A stretch of DNA of 64,000 bases from Octadecabacter antarcticus 307 (GTDB lineage: Bacteria > Pseudomonadota > Alphaproteobacteria > Rhodobacterales > Rhodobacteraceae): positions 1,912,501 to 1,976,500 of the forward strand of contig NC_020911.1 in the NCBI RefSeq assembly GCF_000155675.2, written 5' to 3'. Within the stretch, counting starts at the first letter, position 1; each line of letters begins with the position of its first letter. The notes beneath the pieces are model-generated. The model saw nothing but the letters and a program-made list of their open reading frames with translations. It did no database searches and had not been told where the DNA came from. Of this stretch, positions 45,094 to 52,322 are shown in pieces. A program made the position numbers and the translations under genes.

Positions 45094-45648
45094 ATGAGTG
45101 ATCCTAACGATCTGCAGGCCTTGCTTGATGAAGCATGGCGCCACCTGACACGCGGTGTGGCCGACAGCCGTTCACCGGCGCGTTACCCCACGTTTGCAAC
45201 CGTCGCACCGGATGGAACACCCGAGGCGAGGACTGTGGCGCTGCGCGGTGCTTCCCGCTCCCAATCTGTTCTTGAGGTCCACACGGATATTGCAACGTCC
45301 AAAGTCGTCGCGCTGCAACACAATCCAAAAGCCGCATTTCACGTTTGGATACCACGCGCAGATTTGCAAATTCGGATCACTGCAACGGTGGAAATCCAGA
45401 CAGGGAGCGACTCCGAACAAAAATGGGATCGCGTACCCGAAAGTTCGCGGGTTTCTTATGGCACACGACCGACGCCGGGCACTGCTATTTTAGATGCATA
45501 CGCTTACGAAAAACCAAGCGACAGGGAACGCTTTGCCGTTTTGAGGTGCCATTTGTTGGAGATAGACCTCGTGCATCTTGGGGCACGCCATCGGCGCGCT
45601 GAATTTATTTGCGAAAACGAGTGGGCGGGTACATGGCTGGCGCCGTGA
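45094..45648 (+). CDS. Pyridoxamine 5'-phosphate oxidase-like flavin protein
   Basis: A 184-aa protein of the split-barrel FMN-binding family. Residues ~25-100 (RYPTFATVAPDGTPEARTVALRG...SKVVALQHNPKAAFHVW) carry the FMN-binding beta-barrel signature; ~155-180 (HRRAEF) match the C-terminal domain. It is shorter than PdxH (~210 aa) and lacks its usual ending, so it is more likely a general PNPOx-like oxidoreductase (COG5135 type) than the B6 biosynthetic enzyme. Start uncertain: the frame is open from 45016, but residues before 45094 do not look like the family. Confidence 0.7.
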   Translation: MSDPNDLQALLDEAWRHLTRGVADSRSPARYPTFATVAPDGTPEARTVALRGASRSQSVLEVHTDIATSKVVALQHNPKAAFHVWIPRADLQIRITATVEIQTGSDSEQKWDRVPESSRVSYGTRPTPGTAILDAYAYEKPSDRERFAVLRCHLLEIDLVHLGARHRRAEFICENEWAGTWLAP

Positions 45649-45664
45649 TTGAAAGACCCTGACG

Positions 45665-45810
45665 GGCACTGCTTCATTGCGTTGCAGCATTCAACATGAA
45701 GGGCGGATTGCGGCCCTTCGCTGCGTTTGCGCGTGCTCTGGGGCCATCTGGCGGAAGCAGCCGTTCAAAGAGAGTTCAAATCCACGAATGCTGCAAACGA
45801 TCTAATGGCC
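45665..45810. repeat. Interspersed intergenic repeat
   Basis: GC-rich segment with AACATGAAGGGCGG-ATTGCGGCCCTTCG, a hairpin-forming unit of the same repeat family found in other gaps of this window. No gene. Confidence 0.45.
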
Positions 45811-45853
45811 GCGAAGAGGACACTCACTTGCAACGTGAATGTCTGCTTCTGGC

Positions 45854-46351
45854 TCAGGAGTATGCACCGTTAGAGTATGTCAGCTCATAGCTGTGGCTGT
45901 AGAGTTCAAAGACGATCCCGAAGGGGTCTTCGACATAAACCATGCGATAGGGTTTCTCGTCGGGAAAATATTCACGCACGGGCATCCGTTGTTTACCGCC
46001 AGCGGCAACAATTTTTGCCAGTAGATCTTCAAGGTTTGGATCCTGAATGGCGAAATGAAACGTGCCGTGTTGTCGGAAATTGAGGTTGTCATCCGGTGCC
46101 TCGTGGCCTTCAAATTCGAAGAGCTCAAACCCTATACGATCAGCCGTCGCCAAGTGGGCGATGCGCATGCGTCCCCAACCTTTGCCAAAAACGTCAGAGC
46201 ACATTTGGCCAATGTCGCTGTCATCTTCGACAATGACCGTAGGCTTCATGATGACATAGAAACCAAGGACGTCACCGTAGAATTTAATCGCTTTGTCCAA
46301 ATCTGGAACAGACAAACCGATATGCGAGAATGAACGTGGTGTCGGGTGCAT
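45854..46351 (-). CDS. VOC-family (glyoxalase/dioxygenase fold) protein
   Basis: A 165-aa vicinal oxygen chelate protein. Candidate metal ligands are His in FSHIGLSVPD (~10), His in GTFHFAIQD (~99) and Glu in GIVFELYSH (~149), the typical H/H/E positions. Ribosome-binding site AAGGAAATGCC precedes the ATG. It diverges from a LysR gene with ~100 bp between, so the LysR protein probably regulates it. Substrate unknown; many such proteins handle small xenobiotics or lactoylglutathione-type compounds. Confidence 0.75.
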   Translation of the reverse strand: MHPTPRSFSHIGLSVPDLDKAIKFYGDVLGFYVIMKPTVIVEDDSDIGQMCSDVFGKGWGRMRIAHLATADRIGFELFEFEGHEAPDDNLNFRQHGTFHFAIQDPNLEDLLAKIVAAGGKQRMPVREYFPDEKPYRMVYVEDPFGIVFELYSHSYELTYSNGAYS

Positions 46352-46412
46352 GGCATTTCCTTTTCAAGAGTTCTGATGGAATTTTAGATGGACCTCTCTT
46401 GCGTTGGAAATT

Positions 46413-46427
46413 ATCATTTTATATGAT
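46413..46427. promoter_or_regulatory. Inverted repeat in the VOC/LysR divergent promoter
   Basis: ATCAT-tttat-ATGAT, a dyad centred 31 bp before the LysR start, in an AT-rich stretch; the size and spacing suit a LysR-type binding site. Confidence 0.45.
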
Positions 46428-46450
46428 TACCATAATTTTATGAGCTGAAC

Positions 46451-47341
46451 ATGCTGAATGCCAAGTGGTTGGATACCTTTACAACGCTGTGCGACGTCGG
46501 ACATTTTACGCGGACGGCGGAATTGTTGGGGATGACCCAGCCCGGTGTTTCGCAGCATTTAAACAAACTGGCGTCCCAAGTCGGCAAGCCCCTGATATCA
46601 AAAGATGGAAAGTCTTTCACACTCACCCCTGCTGGTGAAGCCGTGCTGGCCATTGGCATTGCACGGCGTAAGCAAGAGCGCGAATTGCAGGACATTATCC
46701 AAATTGATGATCCAAACGTAGGCGACATCAGCATTGGTTGTTCCGGCAGCTTTGCCATGTGGCTCTATCCACATCTTCTGGATCGGATGCATCAAGCGCC
46801 TGATCTTGTGATCTGTGTTACGGCTACGCCGCATATGAGTATTGTGACATCCGTTCTGGATGGAAAGTTTGATCTGGGGATCGTTTCTGAACCGACCGAC
46901 CATCCCCGATTGGAGGCCGTTGAATTAGCCCGTGAAGAGCTGTGTTTGATTGTTCCGAAATCATTCGCTGGGCAAAAGCTTGATCTCCACCTCTTGAACG
47001 CACTTGGCTTTGTCGCGCACCCAGACGGATATGCATATGCGGATGATCTATTTTCGCTGAACTTTCCGAAAGATTACAAAGGGGCTGACCGCTTACGGGT
47101 CAAGACATTCGTCAACCAGATTGGCCAAATCCCTATTCCGGTAGCGCAGGGGCTGGGATATACGATATTGCCCAAATCTGGCGTCGATGCCTTTGCTGGA
47201 AAGCAGGACTTGGCGATAATTCAACTTCCGAAGCAACGATATCATGATCTGTGGGTGATTTCCCGCAAGGGACGGAGCGAGATCGCGCGTGTCGCTGCTT
47301 TGAGCGACTTAATTAGCCGTGCCGCAACTGCTTTGAAGTAA
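46451..47341 (+). CDS. LysR-family transcriptional regulator
   Basis: A 296-aa protein with the N-terminal LysR winged helix-turn-helix (LDTFTTLCDVGHFTRTAELLGMTQPGVSQHLNKL, ~6-39) and a periplasmic-binding-like effector domain (~90-290, DISIGCSGSFAMWLYPHLLD...). Divergent from the VOC gene, with a dyad between them. Inducer not evident. Confidence 0.85.
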   Translation: MLNAKWLDTFTTLCDVGHFTRTAELLGMTQPGVSQHLNKLASQVGKPLISKDGKSFTLTPAGEAVLAIGIARRKQERELQDIIQIDDPNVGDISIGCSGSFAMWLYPHLLDRMHQAPDLVICVTATPHMSIVTSVLDGKFDLGIVSEPTDHPRLEAVELAREELCLIVPKSFAGQKLDLHLLNALGFVAHPDGYAYADDLFSLNFPKDYKGADRLRVKTFVNQIGQIPIPVAQGLGYTILPKSGVDAFAGKQDLAIIQLPKQRYHDLWVISRKGRSEIARVAALSDLISRAATALK

Positions 47342-47814
47342 CGTTTCTCAGGAGTATCAAACATAATAGGTATCGGTTGGAACAGATAGATGACCTTCAG
47401 ATGTGTATATTAAACGGCAGTTACGTCCGCATAGCAGACGTCTATGCATTGCGCAGCGAAAGTCGGCTTCCCGCCCTTCGCGTCGACATGTATATGGTGC
47501 AGCATCGGTCACTTTGAGCTCTGCGCCGCTGATCTGGAATCATATTCGCCCAACTCCACAAAATCCGCTACGATACTACAGCAAGATTACACATTTTTGA
47601 GCAACCAGTTGCCATAATCCGTGACTCCACGTCTGAGCTTGCAAACGGGTGAGTTCGTGGCATCACCACACCGGATCTTCGTAGAGGTCGCAGCGAATGG
47701 CGGTAGTGAGCCCTTGCTGACCGAGGCTGCAACGCCAATTAATGGCGGCTTTTGGTCAGGAAGAGGAGACAGGCCATCCAAGATCGGATGACCTGAATGT
47801 AGCGGGTTCAGGAA
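47342..47814. repeat. Intergenic region with two interspersed repeat copies
   Basis: About 470 bp without a gene. Copies of the repeat family occur at ~47405-47500 (AGTTACGTCCGCATAGCAGA, CTTCCCGCCCTTCG) and ~47620-47730 (GTCGCAGCGAATGGCGG, GAGCCCTTGCTGACCG). No terminator hairpin with a T-run identified. Confidence 0.5.
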
Positions 47815-48945
47815 TTAGGATGCGATATCGACGTGGCTCTTGCGTGATAAAATCCGCAGACACGAAAAGAACTCGCCACGATCCACATAGCAACCATGCA
47901 GATGCCGGAAGCCCGTGGATGGATCAAAGGAGTCCCTGCCATGAAGAATACGCCTGTTGTCGAAGACGACCATCTCGCCCGCTTTCAACTTCAGTGTCAG
48001 GCGGTATTTTGGATCTTGCGTTTTGGCCATGTAGGCGCGGTAAGCGCGATAATATGCGGGCATAATCTCTGCCGGCATATCGAAAATACCGGCCAAATGC
48101 GCGTTATAGCGGATCTCGATAACTTCGCCTTTCGGCCCAAGAGTGATGACTGGCCTGTGCACCCTGATATCTGCGCTATCATCATGGAAGCGGAAAGGAA
48201 TGGCGATGTCGCACAATAGGCGAAATGCGTCTGGGTCTTCGGATCGAAGATCCTCTGCCATAGCAAAGCCGTCTGCAAATAATGATCCACCACCAGTCGC
48301 CTCATTAGCCAAGCAATGTAGAAATTGATAGCCAGGAGGTACCTCTTGGTTGGGCAAATCAGTGTGGAGTGGCAGGGCGACAGAAGTGTACGCGAGGTTG
48401 TTTGGATCGGGTTTGTTTAAGACCTCAAAAGTGGAGCCAAAATTTGTGGCTCGCAAAAAGCCGATCCGTTCTGCGATCTCGACGCCTGCATTGGTGCAGT
48501 CTTGCAAGTGGTCAATTATTGTTAGGCCAAAAGTTTCTGTCTTTTGCATCCAGTCCTTCAACGCAAAATTATCTGCAAGGATGAGTGCTGCCGCATAACG
48601 CGAGATGTTCGTAGCTCCGTGGTCAGCACGCCAAAGCTGCGCCTTCTGGTTAGCTGCGTCAAAGCTTGGTTGGCCGGGGCGATGCGCGTTCATCAGTGCG
48701 ATTGGCATACGGCTGATATGACCGTCGGCAAAGCTCAGCATGGCCATTTCGCCAACAAGTGCCGCTGAAATCAAGACTGGTGTTTCGTCAATTGTCAGCA
48801 GATCAAGCAAGCGTTCGTGGGTTTCTGGGTGCAGACCAGAGGGGCAATTGTCGCGGAGCCAGATTGATGGAAAAGGTGTGGTTATGCCGTCCGCCCAAGT
48901 CACGACAAGCGTATCAGGGCGGACCGCGAGGGTCGTTACAGTCAT
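47815..48945 (-). CDS. Gamma-butyrobetaine dioxygenase-type Fe(II)/2-oxoglutarate oxygenase
   Basis: A 376-aa TauD/GBBH-family enzyme. The N-terminal ~85 residues are the DUF971-like zinc-binding domain (SIWLRDNCPS... ), and the catalytic jelly-roll carries the HxD...H triad: HTD in LPLHTDLPNQ (~193-195) and His in RRILHGRDSF (~333), with Arg ~10 residues on for 2-oxoglutarate. It would hydroxylate gamma-butyrobetaine or a similar trimethylated substrate, as in carnitine or trimethyllysine metabolism. No other carnitine genes are adjacent. A palindrome and a GC-rich structured leader precede it. Confidence 0.75.
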   Translation of the reverse strand: MTVTTLAVRPDTLVVTWADGITTPFPSIWLRDNCPSGLHPETHERLLDLLTIDETPVLISAALVGEMAMLSFADGHISRMPIALMNAHRPGQPSFDAANQKAQLWRADHGATNISRYAAALILADNFALKDWMQKTETFGLTIIDHLQDCTNAGVEIAERIGFLRATNFGSTFEVLNKPDPNNLAYTSVALPLHTDLPNQEVPPGYQFLHCLANEATGGGSLFADGFAMAEDLRSEDPDAFRLLCDIAIPFRFHDDSADIRVHRPVITLGPKGEVIEIRYNAHLAGIFDMPAEIMPAYYRAYRAYMAKTQDPKYRLTLKLKAGEMVVFDNRRILHGRDSFDPSTGFRHLHGCYVDRGEFFSCLRILSRKSHVDIAS

Positions 48946-48976
48946 AGGGATACCTATTAATTTGATGTTGCAGGGA

Positions 48977-48996
48977 TTTAATCGAAAACGATTAAA
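48977..48996. promoter_or_regulatory. Perfect 8-bp palindrome upstream of the dioxygenase gene
   Basis: TTTAATCG-aaaa-CGATTAAA, 31 bp upstream of the ATG at 48945. The AATCG...CGATT form resembles LacI-family operators; no regulator of that family is in the window. Confidence 0.5.
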
Positions 48997-49000
48997 CGTA

Positions 49001-49058
49001 GGGAGGGGGCCACCACTCCTGCGTCTTGCCGTAAGGCGACCCGGCGGCGCGCCCTCCC
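49001..49058 (-). ncRNA. GC-rich structured leader, unassigned RNA element
   Basis: On the strand of the dioxygenase gene the segment folds as GGGAGGG/CCCTCCC, then GCCGCC/GGTGGC, closed around an inner hairpin GTCGCC-ttac-GGCAAGAC. Three nested helices within 58 nt, 55-115 nt upstream of the start codon, could be a cis-regulatory RNA. It does not match a riboswitch class that I know. Confidence 0.35.
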
Positions 49059-49162
49059 GTCAACACATGCAAAACCTCAAACTTCATATGAAGATTGATA
49101 AGTCGGCCACTATACTACGGCAAGCGCCGTTTAAGCGCGCAACCCGAATTTATACATGGACG

Positions 49163-49414
49163 TCAATATTCCACGGCATTTTTACCAGCGTTCAGATGTG
49201 TTCTGGCGGGGTTTATGCCACGTCCCCACGAAACTCTTGCCCAAGCCATTTCATGAGCAAAATATGAGACAAAGCCTGCGACTGATCCGACAAAAGCGAT
49301 ACCGCTACTTGCCGCTACCGAACCGGTAAAGATGAAACCAATCAGCATCATTGAAAAGAAGCCGGCAACTTGCCAAGTTACAGCCTTGGTAAAGAGTCTC
49401 ATTGTGCTGTCCAT
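49163..49414 (-). CDS. DUF2061 small membrane protein
   Basis: An 83-aa protein with two hydrophobic segments (~14-30 and ~33-50) and the DUF2061 pattern (TKAVTWQVAGFFSMMLIG...AHEMAWARVSWG). Start placed at 49414 because GGAG lies 10 nt upstream; an ATG at 49423 has no space for a ribosome-binding site. Family function unknown; often encoded beside stress or sulfur genes. Divergent from an XRE-type regulator. Confidence 0.7.
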   Translation of the reverse strand: MDSTMRLFTKAVTWQVAGFFSMMLIGFIFTGSVAASSGIAFVGSVAGFVSYFAHEMAWARVSWGRGINPARTHLNAGKNAVEY

Positions 49415-49539
49415 GGGGATCATCTCCGCGAAGTGTTTAACGTTTCTTCTCGGCTATCTCGGATTGAGATGTATAGACATTATGTGAATTTGCTGCGTTA
49501 GTTCTACTTTGGTGCTTTAAGGCTGCAAGGTAGATTATA

Positions 49540-50382
49540 ATGGACAAACGGATTCGGGCAGACTTATTTCGAAAACGCCTGCTTGAAGCGATGTTGCAAA
49601 AAGACGTGACGCGAAGTGGGTTGTCCAGAGAAACCAAAGTAGATCGTTCAACCATCGGTCAGCTTCTTAAGGACGACCATCCGAGACTGCCAAACTCGCA
49701 ATTGGCGGCCGATGTAGCTATCGCGTTGGGTGTGAGTACTGATTGGCTACTTGGTCTGACAAATAGGCCCGAAACGCCCGGTGACATTGTGGCTGCAGCA
49801 TTGTCGCTAAGCCCCGCCGAACGTACCTCTGCTGATGAACAGATCCTGGAATGGCACCATGAAGCTGCAGGCTACAAAGTACGTCATGTTCCAGCGACTT
49901 TGCCAGATATTTTAAAGACAGAACGTATGCTGGATTGGGAGTATGCATCCGTGCGAGAACGCAAGTCGCCAGAGGCATTCAGCGCGATACAGGATCAACT
50001 TGAATGGTTATCCTCTAGTGTGTCTGACTATGAGATCGCCATACCAATTCATGAAATTGAGGCATGTGCAGCTGGAACGGCTTACTATAAAGGCGTTGAA
50101 AAAAACATCAGATTTGAACAGCTGAACTTTATCGCTGATCAATGCGACCAGATGTTCCCAAGATTGCGTATATTCTTATTTGACGCCCATCAGGTCTTCA
50201 GTTCACCCGTCACAATTTTCGGCCCGAATTTGGCGGTCGTTTATGTTGGGCAATGCTATCTGGCGTTTCGTGAGAACGAGCGGGTAAAATCGCTATCAGG
50301 TCACTTTGATTGGCTTGTCCGCGAGGCTGTCATCGACGCTCGCAATGTCCCTTCATATATCCGTTCATTAATGGAAGAGTGA
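49540..50382 (+). CDS. XRE-family transcriptional regulator with unknown C-terminal domain
   Basis: A 280-aa protein. Residues ~5-75 form an XRE/Cro helix-turn-helix (RSGLSRETKVDRSTIGQLLK...LAADVAIALGVSTDWLLGL). The remaining ~200 residues are a putative sensor domain (YEIAIPIHEIEACAAGTAYYKG...) without a family I recognise. It diverges from the DUF2061 gene. Chromosomal regulator rather than phage repressor, judging by length. Confidence 0.75.
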   Translation: MDKRIRADLFRKRLLEAMLQKDVTRSGLSRETKVDRSTIGQLLKDDHPRLPNSQLAADVAIALGVSTDWLLGLTNRPETPGDIVAAALSLSPAERTSADEQILEWHHEAAGYKVRHVPATLPDILKTERMLDWEYASVRERKSPEAFSAIQDQLEWLSSSVSDYEIAIPIHEIEACAAGTAYYKGVEKNIRFEQLNFIADQCDQMFPRLRIFLFDAHQVFSSPVTIFGPNLAVVYVGQCYLAFRENERVKSLSGHFDWLVREAVIDARNVPSYIRSLMEE

Positions 50383-50394
50383 CGAAACCAATCC

Positions 50395-50605
50395 TTGAGG
50401 CAGTCGGGTGCAATAATTGGAAAGTCCGGCTGAGCCGACCTTGGTCACGACCCCAGCGAATGTTCGGTTCCCGCCCTTCGTTTCGAAATGTGCGCAATGA
50501 AGCATGTCACAAACGGCCCAAACCCGACCTTGGTGCAACGCGCAGCGAACGGCAGCAAAGAGCCCGTTTTGACCGATGCTGCGCCGAGAACGAATGACGG
50601 CTTTG
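50395..50605. repeat. Interspersed repeat pair between convergent genes
   Basis: Two copies of the window's repeat family, with GGCTGAGCCGACCTTGG, GGTTCCCGCCCTTCG and further on GCAACGCGCAGCGAACGGCAG. No gene. Confidence 0.5.
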
Positions 50606-50611
50606 GCAATC

Positions 50612-51331
50612 TCAGCGCACCAATTCATTGTAAGGGCAAACGTCATCTTCGAACGGAACATGGCGACGACGGAAATTTTGATCGTCTATGGCGGCTGGGT
50701 CGCTGACCCGGTCCATTCGAAAATGCCGGAAGTCTTCTCGCGTTGGATCCCAGGCAACAAGATACCAGAGCGGCGAAAGGATCAGCATGGCCTGTGGCTC
50801 CACCTGCCGCTGCGTCTTGCGGCCTTTTGCGTCGCGATAATCAAATCGAATGAACTGACGATTTAAGAAAGTCGTTTCGAACACAGGCAACAAGTCGGCG
50901 TCCATCTTCCCCATGTCCGACAGATCCTGATGCGGGGACAGGTTCCCGATATGCAAGCAGCCAAGAAAGGCGCGCAAGTCACGGACTTTATCGGAGGGAA
51001 GTGATCTTTCGATCTTGGCAAGGCCCGCATCAGCGAGGTCTGAAAAGGGTAGATTGCCAGCCGCCCGCATCGCCGCAACACTGATCAAAAGGGCAAAAAC
51101 TTCAGGTACCGAAAGCCGCGCCTTGGTTTGCAGTGATTGCGGATCGAGCTGTAACCCACCGCCACGCCCGACATCAGAATGAATAACAAAGCCCTCATCG
51201 CGCAATGCGCTGATGTCGCGCAAGACAGTGCGGCGCGACGCCCCAACTTCCTCAGCAAGGTGATCCACGGTGGTTGTTCCGTTACGGCGAAGGCTGCGTA
51301 CGATCGCATCATGTCTGAGTCGAATGTTCAT
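50612..51331 (-). CDS. WYL-domain transcriptional regulator (YafY/DeoR-type HTH)
   Basis: A 239-aa protein with an N-terminal winged helix (TVDHLAEEVGASRRTVLRDISALRDEG, ~21-47) and a C-terminal WYL ligand-sensing domain (LSPLWYLVAWD, ~186-196, giving the W-Y-L signature). It diverges from a RidA-family gene ~90 bp away and probably controls it. WYL regulators sense nucleic acids or metabolites; in defence islands they can control antiviral genes, but here the partner is metabolic. Confidence 0.8.
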   Translation of the reverse strand: MNIRLRHDAIVRSLRRNGTTTVDHLAEEVGASRRTVLRDISALRDEGFVIHSDVGRGGGLQLDPQSLQTKARLSVPEVFALLISVAAMRAAGNLPFSDLADAGLAKIERSLPSDKVRDLRAFLGCLHIGNLSPHQDLSDMGKMDADLLPVFETTFLNRQFIRFDYRDAKGRKTQRQVEPQAMLILSPLWYLVAWDPTREDFRHFRMDRVSDPAAIDDQNFRRRHVPFEDDVCPYNELVR

Positions 51332-51419
51332 GTGACCACCATAGCATTAATGGTGACAGATTTTGGCACTATTTCGTTTTACACCTGTTTCAGCAACACC
51401 AAACAAGGAGAACCAAGAG

Positions 51420-51815
51420 ATGAAACGTTCTACTGTAAACCCATGGGACTGGTCTTTGAAGCTGGGATATAATCAGGCCGAAATGATCGAAGGAGCAACG
51501 CGCCAAGTTATCTGCGCAGGTCAGACAGCTGTGGACAGCGAGGGCAATCCGCAACACCCCGGCGATATGCGCGGCCAGATCAGTTTGGCATTGGACAACC
51601 TGGAAGCGGTGTTGAAGGGCGCAGCGATGGACCTGAGTAATGTCACCAAACTGGGCGTGTATGCCACCGATGTGGACGAAGCTCTGAAGAATTTGGATCT
51701 CATGGGGATGCGCTTTGGTCCACATCAGGTTGCACCGCCTATGACACTTCTGGGTGTCACCCGTCTTGCGATCCCAAGTCTGTTGTTCGAAATCGAAGCA
51801 ACGGCAGCAGCCTAG
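51420..51815 (+). CDS. RidA-family (YjgF/YER057c) protein
   Basis: A 131-aa protein of the RidA superfamily (VICAGQTAVDSEGNPQHPGDMRGQ..., ALDNLEAVLKGAAMDLSNVTKLGVYATDVDE). RidA proteins hydrolyse reactive enamine/imine intermediates, but the family's active-site Arg near residue 105 is not clear here, so a divergent subgroup is likely. Start at 51420 (AAGGAG 11 nt upstream), not the frame's upstream start at 51363. Confidence 0.75.
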   Translation: MKRSTVNPWDWSLKLGYNQAEMIEGATRQVICAGQTAVDSEGNPQHPGDMRGQISLALDNLEAVLKGAAMDLSNVTKLGVYATDVDEALKNLDLMGMRFGPHQVAPPMTLLGVTRLAIPSLLFEIEATAAA

Positions 51816-51844
51816 ATGAAAAAGCGAAGCGGTCATTTGGATGT

Positions 51845-51925
51845 TTCAGCCTAATGACCGTTTCGTCCGCACAGCTGACCTCCATGCATCGAGTAGCGAA
51901 CGGCAGCTCACCGCCCTTTGTAGCA
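51845..51925. repeat. Interspersed intergenic repeat
   Basis: Contains TCCGCACAGCTGACCTCCAT and AGTAGCGAACGGCAGCTCAC, the clearest copy of the repeat family in the window. Confidence 0.5.
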
Positions 51926-51950
51926 AAATTTAACGTGTAATCTTGAGGTG

Positions 51951-52056
51951 TTTTGGGTCCTTCCCGAGCCTTTCCCTCACAGGGGGAATTCGCATCCCGT
52001 TACGTGCGACCGGCGCAAAATTTCTATAGTGGTAGTTAGGGTTCTTGTTGTTGTTA
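51951..52056 (+). repeat. Conserved terminal site, solo copy C
   Basis: Same TTTGGGTCCTTCC start, ACAGGGGGAATTCGCATCCC core, GTTACGTGCGAC and GTTCTTGTTGTTGTT end as sites A and B, but without the replication module upstream. It is followed after ~265 bp (which include an 11-G tract at 52158-52168 and a repeat) by an OLD-type gene on the opposite strand. Confidence 0.75.
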
Positions 52057-52322
52057 TGGAACGGCCAGTCTTTGAGCATTTTAGTCGGCTCATGAATTGG
52101 TCACTTCGGTTTATATCAGCAGCCGATTGAGCTGGGAGCTAACGCTATTAGTCATAAGGGGGGGGGGGATCTAATGCGGATCAAGATTATCTTGACGCCG
52201 CCAACACGGTGTTTTTCCGCAGAATCGGTGGAGAGCGGTCTTTCGCTGCGGCATGCACCAAGGTCAGCTTCGCGCGGGAGCTTGCTTTACAGAGCTATAT
52301 AAGCGCGCCTTTAAAAAGACTT

